A stretch of DNA of 7,982 nucleotides from Lachnoclostridium sp. UBA6558. GTDB taxonomy: Bacteria; Bacillota; Clostridia; Lachnospirales; Lachnospiraceae. Positions 1 to 6,669 of the stretch are shown here, piece after piece; the first letter of the stretch is position 1; every line of letters begins with the position of its first letter. The notes beneath the pieces were generated by a model, which was given only the letters and a program-made list of their open reading frames with translations, was not told the origin of the DNA and did not search any database. Location of the stretch: NCBI GenBank assembly GCA_002434335.1, contig DJJW01000024.1, positions 271,120 to 279,101 of the forward strand. The letters are read 5' to 3'. Made by a program: the position numbers and the translations under genes.

Positions 1-863
1 GTCTGGCTGATACCATACCGTAGTACATAGATATCGATTGTCTGGGATACGCTCTGAATCAGTCCGTTGGTGAGCAGATATTGAATTTCAAATCCTGCAT
101 TCAATACGTTACCGATATTAATCAGTAATAAGATAAAAATTGTGGGTTTAATGCCTGGAAGGGTAATGTGCCACATCTTCTTTAACCTTCCGGCACCATC
201 TATGGAAGCTGCCTCATACAGATCCGGATTAATGGCTGTAATAGCTGCCAGATAGATAATACTGTTCCAGCCTGTTTCTTTCCATACATTGGTAAAACCT
301 ACAATCCACCAGAAAAATCCCTTATAAGTGAAAAAGTTAATGGGAGCATTCAGGATATGTAATTTCACCAATACTTCATTGATAATACCATTATCCACGG
401 AAAGCGCATCCTGCAGGATACCGCATACAATAATCCAGGACAGGAAGTGGGGCAGATATGAAACGGTCTGCACAAATTTCTTAGGCCCTTTATGTACTAC
501 CTCATTGAGAATCAAAGCGAAACCTATGGCAAATACCAGCTGCAGCACCAGATTTATAATTCCCATTGCAAAGGTATTCCGAATGACTCTGATAAAATCA
601 GGATTATTAATAAAGAGGAACTTAAATTTATCCAGACCGACAAATTTCGAATGGAAGAATCCGTTAACCGGCTTATAATTCTGAAATGCCATAACCCAGC
701 CGATTAAAGGGATATAATTAAATATCAATACATATATGACGAAAGGAAGGGATAACAACACCAGTTCCTTTTGTTTCACGATTTCCTTCCAGGTTATTTT
801 AACCCTGGCCTTTTCGATCGGTCCTTCTTTACTGCGTTTTCTTAAAGCCATTGTTAGTACCAT
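1..863 (-). CDS. ABC transporter permease, LplB/CUT1 type (partial, C-terminus beyond left edge)
   Basis: Inner-membrane permease of a carbohydrate ABC importer, acting with the lipoprotein encoded just upstream. Reading from the ATG at 851, about 283 codons are visible. A basic N-terminus (MALRKRSKEG) is followed by a first membrane segment around residues 30-56, then several more hydrophobic stretches (about 94-116, 132-146, 179-206 and 236-250). The signature EAA loop, which docks the ATPase, is clear: EAASIDGAG at 213-221, followed by ITLPG at 229-233. The family is usually about 300-320 residues, so only about the last 25-30 residues are missing. The start is ambiguous: in-frame ATGs lie at 863 and 851, and neither has a good Shine-Dalgarno (only AAAGAAAG, too close to 863). 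I give the upstream one. It follows the binding-protein gene by 67 bases with a hairpin between, so it is probably co-transcribed at a reduced level. A second permease is expected beyond the edge (inference). The family is confident; the sugar is unknown. Confidence 0.9.
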   Translation of the reverse strand, partial: MVLTMALRKRSKEGPIEKARVKITWKEIVKQKELVLLSLPFVIYVLIFNYIPLIGWVMAFQNYKPVNGFFHSKFVGLDKFKFLFINNPDFIRVIRNTFAMGIINLVLQLVFAIGFALILNEVVHKGPKKFVQTVSYLPHFLSWIIVCGILQDALSVDNGIINEVLVKLHILNAPINFFTYKGFFWWIVGFTNVWKETGWNSIIYLAAITAINPDLYEAASIDGAGRLKKMWHITLPGIKPTIFILLLINIGNVLNAGFEIQYLLTNGLIQSVSQTIDIYVLRYGISQ

Positions 864-879
864 ACTTTCTTTTAAAATA

Positions 880-918
880 GAGCAGGCAGCGCGGACGGTT
901 ACATCCAGCTGCCTGCTC
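880..918 (-). terminator. Intercistronic hairpin between binding-protein and permease genes
   Basis: A perfect 11-bp inverted repeat (arms 880-890 and 908-918, minus-strand arm GAGCAGGCAGC) flanks a 17-base loop. It starts 12 bases after the lipoprotein stop codon. On the minus strand it is followed by the short U-rich run TATTTT. A strong stem with a short U tract fits a leaky terminator or a 3' mRNA stabiliser. Either would give more binding protein than permease, a common arrangement in importer operons. The structure is seen directly; the function is inferred. Confidence 0.7.
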
Positions 919-930
919 GCAGCTTACAGG

Positions 931-2625
931 TTATTTGGTGGGTCTTACATCCTTACCCTGAACCTTTTCAATACGGTTATATACTTCTTCCTGCATTTCC
1001 TTTAAGAAATCTTCCGGTTTGCAGGCATTGTAAGCATCCATGTATTTATTCCAGGAAGCATCAAAATCACCTGCGATAACTACCTGAGGCAGATATTCCT
1101 GTTTGGTGTCTCCCATCTTTGTCCAGGCAAGTCCTCCCGGTGTCTCCGTCGTTAAATTGTTGGAGAAAGACCACATAGGATACCAGGGCTGTTCCATACC
1201 ATCGATTTTATTGTAATCCAGCATTTCCACATAAGTCTTGGCTCCATATGCGGTAAGGCATTCCTGTACCTCTGGTGATAAACCTTCGAAAAATTCAGAG
1301 GGCTGGGTATCAGGTGTCATTGCATTCTTTCCGTCAGGATTCATACCTGAGAAGTTAGGGAAATATCCGTAACCGCAAAGATTAGAAGCCTTATAGTCCG
1401 CATTAACAGCATTATCTCTCATTTCCTGGGTTCTGTAGTAGAGTCCGTCATCTCCTACCAGGTAATCCGTTCCTTCGATACCCCAGCTGCGCAGAGTCAC
1501 GATTTCAGGATCCAGCAGATCATTGATGAACTGAAGGGCACCTTCCACGTCCTTGCAGCTTGTAGTAATACTTAAACCTCCGGTAAGAGCCATTGCTTCA
1601 TTGGCAGCATAGTATTGCTCTTGCATACCGGGATCAATGGTAATTCCTAAGGGAACATAAGTACAATCATTGAGCTTCTGTGTCTTAATTGCTTCTTCAG
1701 CGGTATTGAAATCCCAATGCTGTTCTACCATACAAAGTACACGTCCGGAGGAAACCTTCTCTAAGAACTGGTCGTGGTTCATGGTCATAAATTCCTGATC
1801 AATGATACCTTTTTTATATTCCTCGTTCAGCTTCTGGAAATATCTCTTTGCAGTAGGTGTTGTATTATAATCAATAACTTCAAAGGTTGAAGGATCCACA
1901 ATTACTGATCCGTTGTTGGGATGTCCGTCCAGGAACTGAGGCGGATTCTCAAGGCAGAAATAATACCAGTCATAAGCCAGGATCTCAAAGGGTATGACGG
2001 AGGAACCATCAGCCATGGTAGGATTTGCTGCATAATAATCTCCCAGGAGTTTGAACAGTTCATCCAGTGTTTCGATCTTAGGGTAATTAGCCCATTTTAA
2101 TACTCTTGTCTGTATCCAGAACGCTTCTCCGTTATTCTGGGTATCCATGAGTTTTTCATTGATCTTACCAAACTGAGGAATGGAATAAATATAACCGTCA
2201 GGCTGTCTTAAGGAATTCCACTGGATATCATTCCAGAAATTCTTGATATTTGGATATTTATCCAGATAATCATCCAGCGCTACCAATGCTCCTGCATCAT
2301 AAAGCTGCTGGGTATAATTGATAAAATCCGGATACTCACCGCTGGCAATGAGCATACCCACTGCTTCTTCTGCGGTCTGTCCCGTTAACCAGGTTTCTTT
2401 GCATTTCGCCCCAATTTTTTCTGCAATTAAATCCTGTACAACATTGTTTTTATTGAGTTCTGTTCCCTGTCTGTCGAAAAAGGCCGTGAACTCCTTGATT
2501 TCTTTTGCTGCCCCACCGGTTTCAGTAGAATTTTTACTGTTTTTGTCATCGTTTTTACCACATCCTGCAAATAATGCGGTTACCAGCATGACACACATCA
2601 AAACTGCTATAAAACGCTTTTTCAT
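931..2625 (-). CDS. Extracellular solute-binding lipoprotein of a carbohydrate ABC importer (family 1, LplA/YtcQ-like)
   Basis: Captures an oligosaccharide outside the membrane and delivers it to the permease encoded downstream. The N-terminus is a typical lipoprotein signal: basic MKKR, a hydrophobic core, then the lipobox LFAG before Cys22, which would be lipidated. A polar linker rich in Asn, Lys, Ser and Asp (about 23-40) follows, then a long binding domain starting near KEFTAFF. The segment LIASGEYPDF and the Trp/Tyr-rich middle and C-terminal parts fit the large (about 500-560 residue) binding proteins that partner LplB/LplC-type permeases. At 564 residues the gene looks complete. The start is secure: AGGAGG lies six bases before the ATG. 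A candidate extended -10 promoter sits about 40 bases upstream. The GH10 xylanase gene lies directly upstream on the same strand, suggesting a xylo-oligosaccharide or related plant glycan as cargo, but the ligand cannot be read from sequence. Confidence 0.93.
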   Translation of the reverse strand: MKKRFIAVLMCVMLVTALFAGCGKNDDKNSKNSTETGGAAKEIKEFTAFFDRQGTELNKNNVVQDLIAEKIGAKCKETWLTGQTAEEAVGMLIASGEYPDFINYTQQLYDAGALVALDDYLDKYPNIKNFWNDIQWNSLRQPDGYIYSIPQFGKINEKLMDTQNNGEAFWIQTRVLKWANYPKIETLDELFKLLGDYYAANPTMADGSSVIPFEILAYDWYYFCLENPPQFLDGHPNNGSVIVDPSTFEVIDYNTTPTAKRYFQKLNEEYKKGIIDQEFMTMNHDQFLEKVSSGRVLCMVEQHWDFNTAEEAIKTQKLNDCTYVPLGITIDPGMQEQYYAANEAMALTGGLSITTSCKDVEGALQFINDLLDPEIVTLRSWGIEGTDYLVGDDGLYYRTQEMRDNAVNADYKASNLCGYGYFPNFSGMNPDGKNAMTPDTQPSEFFEGLSPEVQECLTAYGAKTYVEMLDYNKIDGMEQPWYPMWSFSNNLTTETPGGLAWTKMGDTKQEYLPQVVIAGDFDASWNKYMDAYNACKPEDFLKEMQEEVYNRIEKVQGKDVRPTK

Positions 2626-2665
2626 AACAATCCTCCTAAGATTTTTTCACTTCCGTGATAACTAT

Positions 2666-2674
2666 ATTTTAGCA
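2666..2674 (-). promoter_or_regulatory. Candidate extended -10 promoter for the solute-binding protein gene
   Basis: On the minus strand the sequence TGCTAAAAT is an extended -10 element (TG-N-TAAAAT, one mismatch to TATAAT). It predicts a start near 2659 and a leader of about 33 bases ending in the strong AGGAGG site of the lipoprotein gene. No good -35 is seen (TTAATG at 16-base spacing is weak), which is usual for extended -10 promoters. The whole 2626-2835 stretch is very AT-rich. A promoter here would let the transporter be expressed independently of the xylanase. Confidence 0.45.
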
Positions 2675-2835
2675 TTTCTGCACAATACATTAATCATACA
2701 AATTTCATATAAAACCACTACAAAGTATATATGTACAAATCAAAAACACTATTTTAAAGTTTTCTATACAATTTTTAATATTTTCACAGCGGCTTGTTAT
2801 TTTGGTTTTATCATAGTTTACTGCCGGAATTTAAG

Positions 2836-2880
2836 AATTCCCTTCAGGCTACCATCACAGCGGGTATCCTAAAGGGAGTT
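2836..2880 (-). terminator. Long hairpin just after the xylanase gene; candidate terminator or attenuator
   Basis: Beginning 15 bases after the xylanase stop, the minus-strand transcript can fold into a long stem. Arms 2868-2877 and 2839-2848 pair over 10 bp with one G-U. An A/G mismatch is followed by an inner 4-bp stem (2863-2866 with 2850-2853) closing a 9-base loop; outside it are a C/A mismatch and two A-U pairs. The downstream sequence is AATTCTTAAATT rather than a clean U run, so termination may be partial. It would separate xylanase from transporter expression or protect the xylanase mRNA 3' end. Confidence 0.6.
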
Positions 2881-2894
2881 CATACTGTACTTTG

Positions 2895-3860
2895 TCAGAA
2901 ATTCATAATTCGATAAAAAGCTTCCTTTGGATTATGGTCTTCATCAAAGAGCAGCGGCCAGTTCTTTCTGCCTCTTTCCGGAAAATTATCCAGCCAGGTG
3001 CTGTCATCTGCAGCCCCCCATAAGGTTACACTGTCTATAACCTCCCTGTATTCCCGGAATAATTTAAAGTAATTATCAAAGACCACCGCCTGCTTCTCCA
3101 GGATGTCACCGGAAGGTTTATCAAGCCTGCTTCTGTCGTTGAACTCAAACAGGGATATATCCAGCTCAGTTATGTGCAGCCGGACACCAAGAGAAGCATA
3201 CATTTCTATGGTCTTTCTGACTTCCTCCAGGGAAGGTCCGTGAATATTCCAATGACACTGCATTCCGATACCGTCAATGGGTACTCCCCTGTCTTTCATG
3301 CCTTTCACAATCCGAAAGATCTTACTGCGTTTATCCGGATACGTTTCGTTATAATCATTGTAAAACAATTTGCAATCCGGAAGTATTTCCCTTGCTGCCA
3401 TAAAGACCTCATCCATATACCCTTCCCCCAGAATCTCAAGCCACTTGCTCTGGCGCAGAAACATTTCCTGCTTGTCTTCAACAGCCTCATTAACCACATC
3501 CCAGCAGCTGATCTGTTCCTTATACCTTCCGCCAAGCATCGCCATATGATTTCGGATTCTCTTCAACAACCCTGCCTTGTCTGTGTCCTCAAACACCCAG
3601 CGGGGTGTCTGATTATGCCATACAAAGGTATGCCCCCGCATTGCCAGATTATTTGCGGCAGCAAATTCAGCTATGATATCCGCAGCATTAAAATCATAGA
3701 AGTCCTTACCAGCTGTTACACTGGCATACTTCATTTCATTTTCACAGGTAACACTGCTGAAGTGTTTTCTGATAAGGTCACCGTGGCTGATTACTGTTTT
3801 TGCGTTGACAGCCGTCCCTACTTCAAAATAATCTCTGTACTTTTCTTTTAAGCTCTCCAT
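2895..3860 (-). CDS. GH10 endo-1,4-beta-xylanase, probably cytoplasmic
   Basis: Glycoside hydrolase family 10 retaining enzyme cleaving internal beta-1,4-xylosidic bonds. Numbered from the ATG at 3860 (321 residues), the general acid/base is Glu125 in WDVVNEA and the nucleophile is Glu232 in HITELDIS. Other family marks are ENEMK near 40-44 (substrate-binding Glu, Asn and Lys), HTFVWHNQTP near 77-86, the segment NDYNE near 168-172, and the late LWGAADDSTW near 280-289. Length matches a single GH10 barrel with no carbohydrate-binding module. No signal peptide or anchor is visible, so it probably works inside the cell on imported xylo-oligosaccharides, as known for intracellular GH10 enzymes. 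The start is ATG 3860, preceded by AAGAGG with five bases of spacing; a TTG one codon upstream lies too close to this site. A TATAAT box lies about 44 bases upstream. Whether it prefers short oligomers or aryl-xylosides cannot be told from sequence. Confidence 0.95.
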   Translation of the reverse strand: MESLKEKYRDYFEVGTAVNAKTVISHGDLIRKHFSSVTCENEMKYASVTAGKDFYDFNAADIIAEFAAANNLAMRGHTFVWHNQTPRWVFEDTDKAGLLKRIRNHMAMLGGRYKEQISCWDVVNEAVEDKQEMFLRQSKWLEILGEGYMDEVFMAAREILPDCKLFYNDYNETYPDKRSKIFRIVKGMKDRGVPIDGIGMQCHWNIHGPSLEEVRKTIEMYASLGVRLHITELDISLFEFNDRSRLDKPSGDILEKQAVVFDNYFKLFREYREVIDSVTLWGAADDSTWLDNFPERGRKNWPLLFDEDHNPKEAFYRIMNF

Positions 3861-3903
3861 CAAAACCTCTTTTCTGAATAGCCAGACTTCCTCGGATATT
3901 CTT

Positions 3904-3909
3904 ATTATA
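3904..3909 (-). promoter_or_regulatory. Candidate -10 box of the xylanase promoter
   Basis: A perfect TATAAT on the minus strand predicts a start near 3897, about 37 bases before the xylanase ATG. No recognisable TTGACA-like -35 lies 16-18 bases upstream (the sequence there is GTCTGT-like), so an activator may be needed. The AraC-family regulator encoded upstream is an obvious candidate, but no direct-repeat operator was identified. Confidence 0.5.
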
Positions 3910-3917
3910 CTGGTGAG

Positions 3918-4402
3918 CGTATTTTTACAGACCTATTCGAAACTGCATGCGCCGTTCTTACCCTCCATGGGAACCTGCTGCAATTTACTTAATGTTGTAC
4001 TGCTGCATTATTTAGATATTTCTTTATTCAGAGTGTATCTGAAAATCACCTGTACCGTGTGAATACTCCACTTTGCGGGATAGCTTTGCAAAATACAGCA
4101 GGGGAGAATCTGAGGTAGTGGTGTTACATTCCCAAAATGTAACCAGCCCTCCCCAATACAAAGCCTTTCAAAGGGTGTAATACCTTTCAGAAGATCGGAA
4201 TAAAGTGGAGATTTGGCCGGTGCACGAGTTCTTCGAATATTCCCCGTAACTGATACAGCCCATAAACAGCATAATAAAATAAAAACAGAATATCCTCTCA
4301 TCAATAGCTGCCTGCTTATCATATTTTGCTATTTTGGGTATATAACCGTAGTAATTCAGAAAATGAGTTCATACATACTACCAGTTTTATCCTACCGGAA
4401 GA
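3918..4402. other. Region without a confident gene; possible decayed or repeat-derived coding sequence
   Basis: No convincing gene lies between the AraC stop and the xylanase promoter. Two minus-strand readings stand out. One frame is open from an ATG at 4322 to a stop at 4008 (104 residues) with a hydrophobic N-terminal part (YSVFILLCCLWAVSVTG), but it has no clear ribosome binding site and no recognised domain. Another frame is open from about 4359 down to 4024 except for one TGA at 4168-4170. The 47 codons after that TGA read like natural protein (for example GGLVTFWECNTTTSDSPLL and FAKLSRKVEYSHGTGDFQIH). This could be a broken gene, a copy of a dispersed repeat, or chance. I do not assign a function. 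Confidence 0.35.
4123..4143. repeat. Perfect 8-bp inverted repeat (GTTACATT / AATGTAAC)
   Basis: Arms 4123-4130 and 4136-4143 are perfect inverted repeats around the 5-base spacer CCCAA. It lies in the region of uncertain coding content between the regulator and the xylanase. It could be a protein-binding site or a small hairpin. The distance to the xylanase promoter (over 200 bases) is long for a simple operator. Confidence 0.4.
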
Positions 4403-5215
4403 TTATGATTTTAGTTGTAAATGCAGGCGTTTTTTTCGATACTCTCTGGGCTGACAGCCACAAAGCAGCTTGAACTCCCGGTTAAAGGTCCTTGAGTTCT
4501 CGTAACCGCACATCAGACTGATAGTCAGGATATCATGACCGCTGCCCTGCAACAAAAGCTTGGCATAATCAATCCGGAGGGTATTCAGATATCCGGAAAA
4601 GCTGGTATGAAGCTTCTCGCCAAATATGCGGGATATACTGTATCTGCTGATGCCAAATCTTTTTGCCAGGGAATCCAAGGTGATCTGCTCTGTATAATTT
4701 TCCGATAAATAAGTAACAAGCTGGGCAGTTATATCGGGTGAACTGCTATCCCGGTTCTTAACAAGCTTCAAAGCCGGCAGTGCTCTTGCCAGAATCAACT
4801 GTATATATGCACTGATTACCGGTATATCATCTGCTATGTCCGGACGGGTCTTCAAAAGGGAACCCATTCCATAGGCTATATCCGGATGCATGCCTCCGGT
4901 CAGAAAAGGGACAGCCGGATGGTTTGCCATTAAAACAGACATAAAATCTCCTCCCATAGCCGCAGGGCATAGAATCAGAATTCCTTTGGATGAGCCTGCT
5001 GCTCTTACGGTTTCATAACCATGTATCCGGTTAGGAAAGACGATACTCAGTTCCCCTTCCTTAAGAACCTGGCTGGTATTCCCTACTGTTATCTCCATTT
5101 CCCCCTTTTGTACCAGAAACAATTCCAGCCCTCCATGCAAATGTGCAGGAAAAGTAAAGTCATCCAATACCTGGAACAAAAATCTCTCCAAATTGTTTTC
5201 ATAAAATATTTTCAT
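4403..5215 (-). CDS. AraC-family transcriptional regulator with N-terminal cupin-like sensor
   Basis: Cytoplasmic DNA-binding regulator, probably sugar-responsive. From the ATG at 5215 it has 270 residues. The N-terminal half is an AraC-type ligand-binding cupin: FPAHLHGGLELFLVQKGEMEI around 22-42 and FPNRIHGYE around 60-68. The C-terminal AraC domain (about 162-262) has two helix-turn-helix units: ITLDSLAKRFGISRYSISRI near 178-197, and ILTISLMCGYENSRTFNREF near 229-248, followed by the usual CQPREYRK. An in-frame GTG at 5293 would add 26 residues, but it has no Shine-Dalgarno and the extra sequence is low in family character. The ATG at 5215 lies in a purine-rich GGGGAATGGGAAGGG stretch and begins at the expected point of the fold. 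It is divergent from the oxidoreductase gene and upstream of the xylanase and transporter on its own strand, so it likely controls one or both sets. The inducer is unknown. Confidence 0.92.
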   Translation of the reverse strand: MKIFYENNLERFLFQVLDDFTFPAHLHGGLELFLVQKGEMEITVGNTSQVLKEGELSIVFPNRIHGYETVRAAGSSKGILILCPAAMGGDFMSVLMANHPAVPFLTGGMHPDIAYGMGSLLKTRPDIADDIPVISAYIQLILARALPALKLVKNRDSSSPDITAQLVTYLSENYTEQITLDSLAKRFGISRYSISRIFGEKLHTSFSGYLNTLRIDYAKLLLQGSGHDILTISLMCGYENSRTFNREFKLLCGCQPREYRKKRLHLQLKS

Positions 5216-5356
5216 CCCTTCCCATTCCCCTTTCCCAGTCCCTTCCGGGCTATCAGAAACTTGAAAAGACAACAGAGCTGCAGCTTTGCTCACGGGTTAA
5301 TCCCATACAGCTACAAACCGCAATAATTGTCCATTAATTTCTCTCCGTTGGCAAGT

Positions 5357-5365
5357 ATTATATCA
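5357..5365 (-). promoter_or_regulatory. Extended -10 promoter for the AraC-family gene
   Basis: The left arm of the palindrome read on the minus strand gives the same TGATATAAT. It predicts a start near 5350 and a leader of about 135 bases before the ATG at 5215. The long leader leaves room for extra control, though no clear riboswitch or terminator was seen in it. Confidence 0.5.
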
Positions 5366-5372
5366 TATGAAA

Positions 5373-5381
5373 TGATATAAT
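5373..5381 (+). promoter_or_regulatory. Extended -10 promoter for the oxidoreductase-ThuA operon
   Basis: TGATATAAT is an exact extended -10 element in the right arm of the palindrome. It predicts a start near 5388 and a 36-base leader to the ATG at 5424, which has AGGAGG ten bases upstream of it. A TTGGCA at 5348-5353 resembles a -35 but is 22 bases from this TATAAT, so it does not pair well with it. It would pair at 17 bases with the weaker AATGAT at 5371-5376. Confidence 0.6.
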
Positions 5382-5423
5382 ACTATTAGCTTTTTACTTA
5401 TACAATCAGGAGGAGAATTACTT

Positions 5424-6479
5424 ATGAAATATAAAATGGCCATAATCGGCTTTGGCGGTATGGGCAGCTGGCATGCAGAAAATGTCTCATCCAGAATACC
5501 AGATATAACTGTTAAAGGGATACTTGACATTCAGCAGAGTGCCTGTGAAAAAGCTGCTGAACAGAAGCTATATGTCTATTCCGATCTCAAGGAGCTTCTT
5601 GCAGACAGTGAAATTGACCTGGTTACCATTGCGACCCCAAATAATTTTCACAAGGATTATGCTATTGCACTCTTACAGGCAGGAAAGAATGTTATTTGTG
5701 AAAAACCGGTTACCATGAATGTCCGGGAGCTGGAAGAGATCATGGAAGCAGCAGAGTCCAGCGGTAAAATATTCTCCATACATCAGAACCGCCGTTGGGA
5801 TAAGGATTTTGTGATAGTAAAGACCATTCTGGAACAGGAAACCTTAGGAAAACCCTATTTTATAGAAAGCCGTGTCCAGGGTTCCAGAAGGGCCATGTAT
5901 GGCTGGCGGGGTCATAAGGTAAACGGTGGGGGTATGGTCCTTGACTGGGGCGTCCATCTTTTAGACCAGTTCCTTACCCTGATTGATTCACCGGTAGTAT
6001 CCATTCAGGCTCACCTGTTCAACCTATATTCAGACGAAGTGGAGGATAATATCAAGATTCTGCTGCGCTTTCAGAACGGTGTTTCCGCCCTCTGTGAAAT
6101 GTCCACCAATTGTCTTATAAACAATCCCCGCTGGCACATTTCCTGTACTGACGGAACAGCGGTAATTGAAGACTGGAGCTGTAAGGGTAAGCTGGTCAAG
6201 CTGAAAGCGGATTCTGAGATGGCCTGGAGCGAGGATATCGTTTACACCGAAGCCGGCCCTACGAGAACAATGGCCCCAAGGCCCGAGTATACCACGGAAG
6301 TACTTGCTTTACCTGATGTGACGACGGATTGGAGTGATTACTACCAGAACATTGTTGCTGTTATGGAAGGCAGAGAAGCTTTGATTGTTAAACCGGAACA
6401 GGCCCTGAGAGTCATGAAGGTAATCGAGAAGGTCTTTGAATCAGAGGAATCCGGTAAAGGTGTCCGCTGTGATATATAA
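5424..6479 (+). CDS. Gfo/Idh/MocA-family NAD(P)-dependent oxidoreductase (complete)
   Basis: Cytoplasmic dehydrogenase, likely acting on a hydroxyl of a sugar, sugar acid, cyclitol or glycoside. It has 351 residues, normal for the family. The N-terminal Rossmann fold shows the nucleotide-binding GFGGMG at 9-14, an Asp after the second strand (GILDIQ, D35) hinting at NAD preference, and IATPNNFH near 69-76. The catalytic-lysine motif is CEKPVT (K94). The second-domain motif GGGMVLDWGVHLLD at 168-181 gives catalytic Asp174 and His178. The start is clear, with AGGAGG upstream of ATG 5424. It is the first gene of the plus-strand set and is driven from the shared palindrome. Relatives include inositol dehydrogenases and enzymes that oxidise C3 of glycosides; the substrate cannot be chosen from sequence. 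The 124-187 base gap to the next gene shows no clear terminator. Confidence 0.94.
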   Translation: MKYKMAIIGFGGMGSWHAENVSSRIPDITVKGILDIQQSACEKAAEQKLYVYSDLKELLADSEIDLVTIATPNNFHKDYAIALLQAGKNVICEKPVTMNVRELEEIMEAAESSGKIFSIHQNRRWDKDFVIVKTILEQETLGKPYFIESRVQGSRRAMYGWRGHKVNGGGMVLDWGVHLLDQFLTLIDSPVVSIQAHLFNLYSDEVEDNIKILLRFQNGVSALCEMSTNCLINNPRWHISCTDGTAVIEDWSCKGKLVKLKADSEMAWSEDIVYTEAGPTRTMAPRPEYTTEVLALPDVTTDWSDYYQNIVAVMEGREALIVKPEQALRVMKVIEKVFESEESGKGVRCDI

Positions 6480-6624
6480 TTTCCAATATTTTATGAGATA
6501 TCTTTCTATTATGCAATAATTCAGAAGTACAATAATCAGCAGCACTGACTGCCTTGATGAGCGTCTGCCTGTTGAAAAAATCTAGAAGAAAGGTTGCCGT
6601 TAAATGCCTGGCAATAAATTCGTC

Positions 6625-6669
6625 AGGAGGCAATACCGCAGGGTATCCTGCGATATTGGGTATCATATG
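6625..6669 (+). promoter_or_regulatory. Structured ribosome binding site of the ThuA-like gene
   Basis: A perfect AGGAGG (6625-6630) lies 36 bases before the ATG at 6667, too far for normal use. The bases between can fold into a hairpin: inner stem 6638-6642 with 6647-6651 (GCAGG/CCTGC, loop GTAT) and outer stem 6633-6637 with 6659-6663 (ATACC/GGTAT), with a 7-base bulge on one side. When folded, only about five unpaired bases (6631-6632 and 6664-6666) remain between AGGAGG and ATG, which would restore working spacing. No other Shine-Dalgarno precedes 6667. The alternative is that translation starts at ATG 6604, which has GAAAGG about ten bases upstream. Confidence 0.45.

Larger units (their letters stand above)
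5354..5384. promoter_or_regulatory. Perfect 13-bp palindrome; candidate operator over divergent promoters
   Basis: Arms 5354-5366 (AGTATTATATCAT) and 5372-5384 (ATGATATAATACT) match perfectly as inverted repeats around the 5-base spacer ATGAA. The element sits between the divergent AraC and oxidoreductase genes and contains a -10 element in each arm. Such symmetry suggests a site for a dimeric regulator that would block both promoters. AraC-family proteins more often bind direct repeats, so the binder may be encoded elsewhere. Confidence 0.65.

Noticed and set aside
2318..2872. 184-codon plus-strand open frame opposite the lipoprotein N-terminus and spacer
   Set aside because: It overlaps antisense the secure start and signal peptide of the binding protein; the translation resembles no family and its hydrophobicity comes from the opposite strand.
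3174..3851. 225-codon plus-strand open frame opposite the xylanase
   Set aside because: It is antisense to a GH10 gene with all catalytic motifs, has no recognisable domain and no clear ribosome binding site.
3861..3863. TTG start one codon upstream for the xylanase
   Set aside because: It would leave only two bases between AAGAGG and the start, whereas ATG 3860 has five.
5216..5293. 26-residue N-terminal extension of the AraC protein from a GTG at 5293
   Set aside because: There is no Shine-Dalgarno before the GTG, and the added residues precede the start of the sensor fold; ATG 5215 is better placed.
5253..5306. Possible 17-residue leader peptide (MGLTREQSC...) on the minus strand upstream of the AraC gene
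   Set aside because: No ribosome binding site and no run of regulatory codons or attenuator structure after it; most likely chance.
5348..5376. TTGGCA with AATGAT at 17-base spacing as the main plus-strand promoter
   Set aside because: The -10 matches only four of six positions; the exact TGATATAAT at 5373-5381 is a better element, though both could be used.
6480..6603. Terminator or internal promoter between the first oxidoreductase and the ThuA-like gene
   Set aside because: Only small A/T palindromes and a lone TACAAT without a -35 are seen; no stem with a U tract was found.
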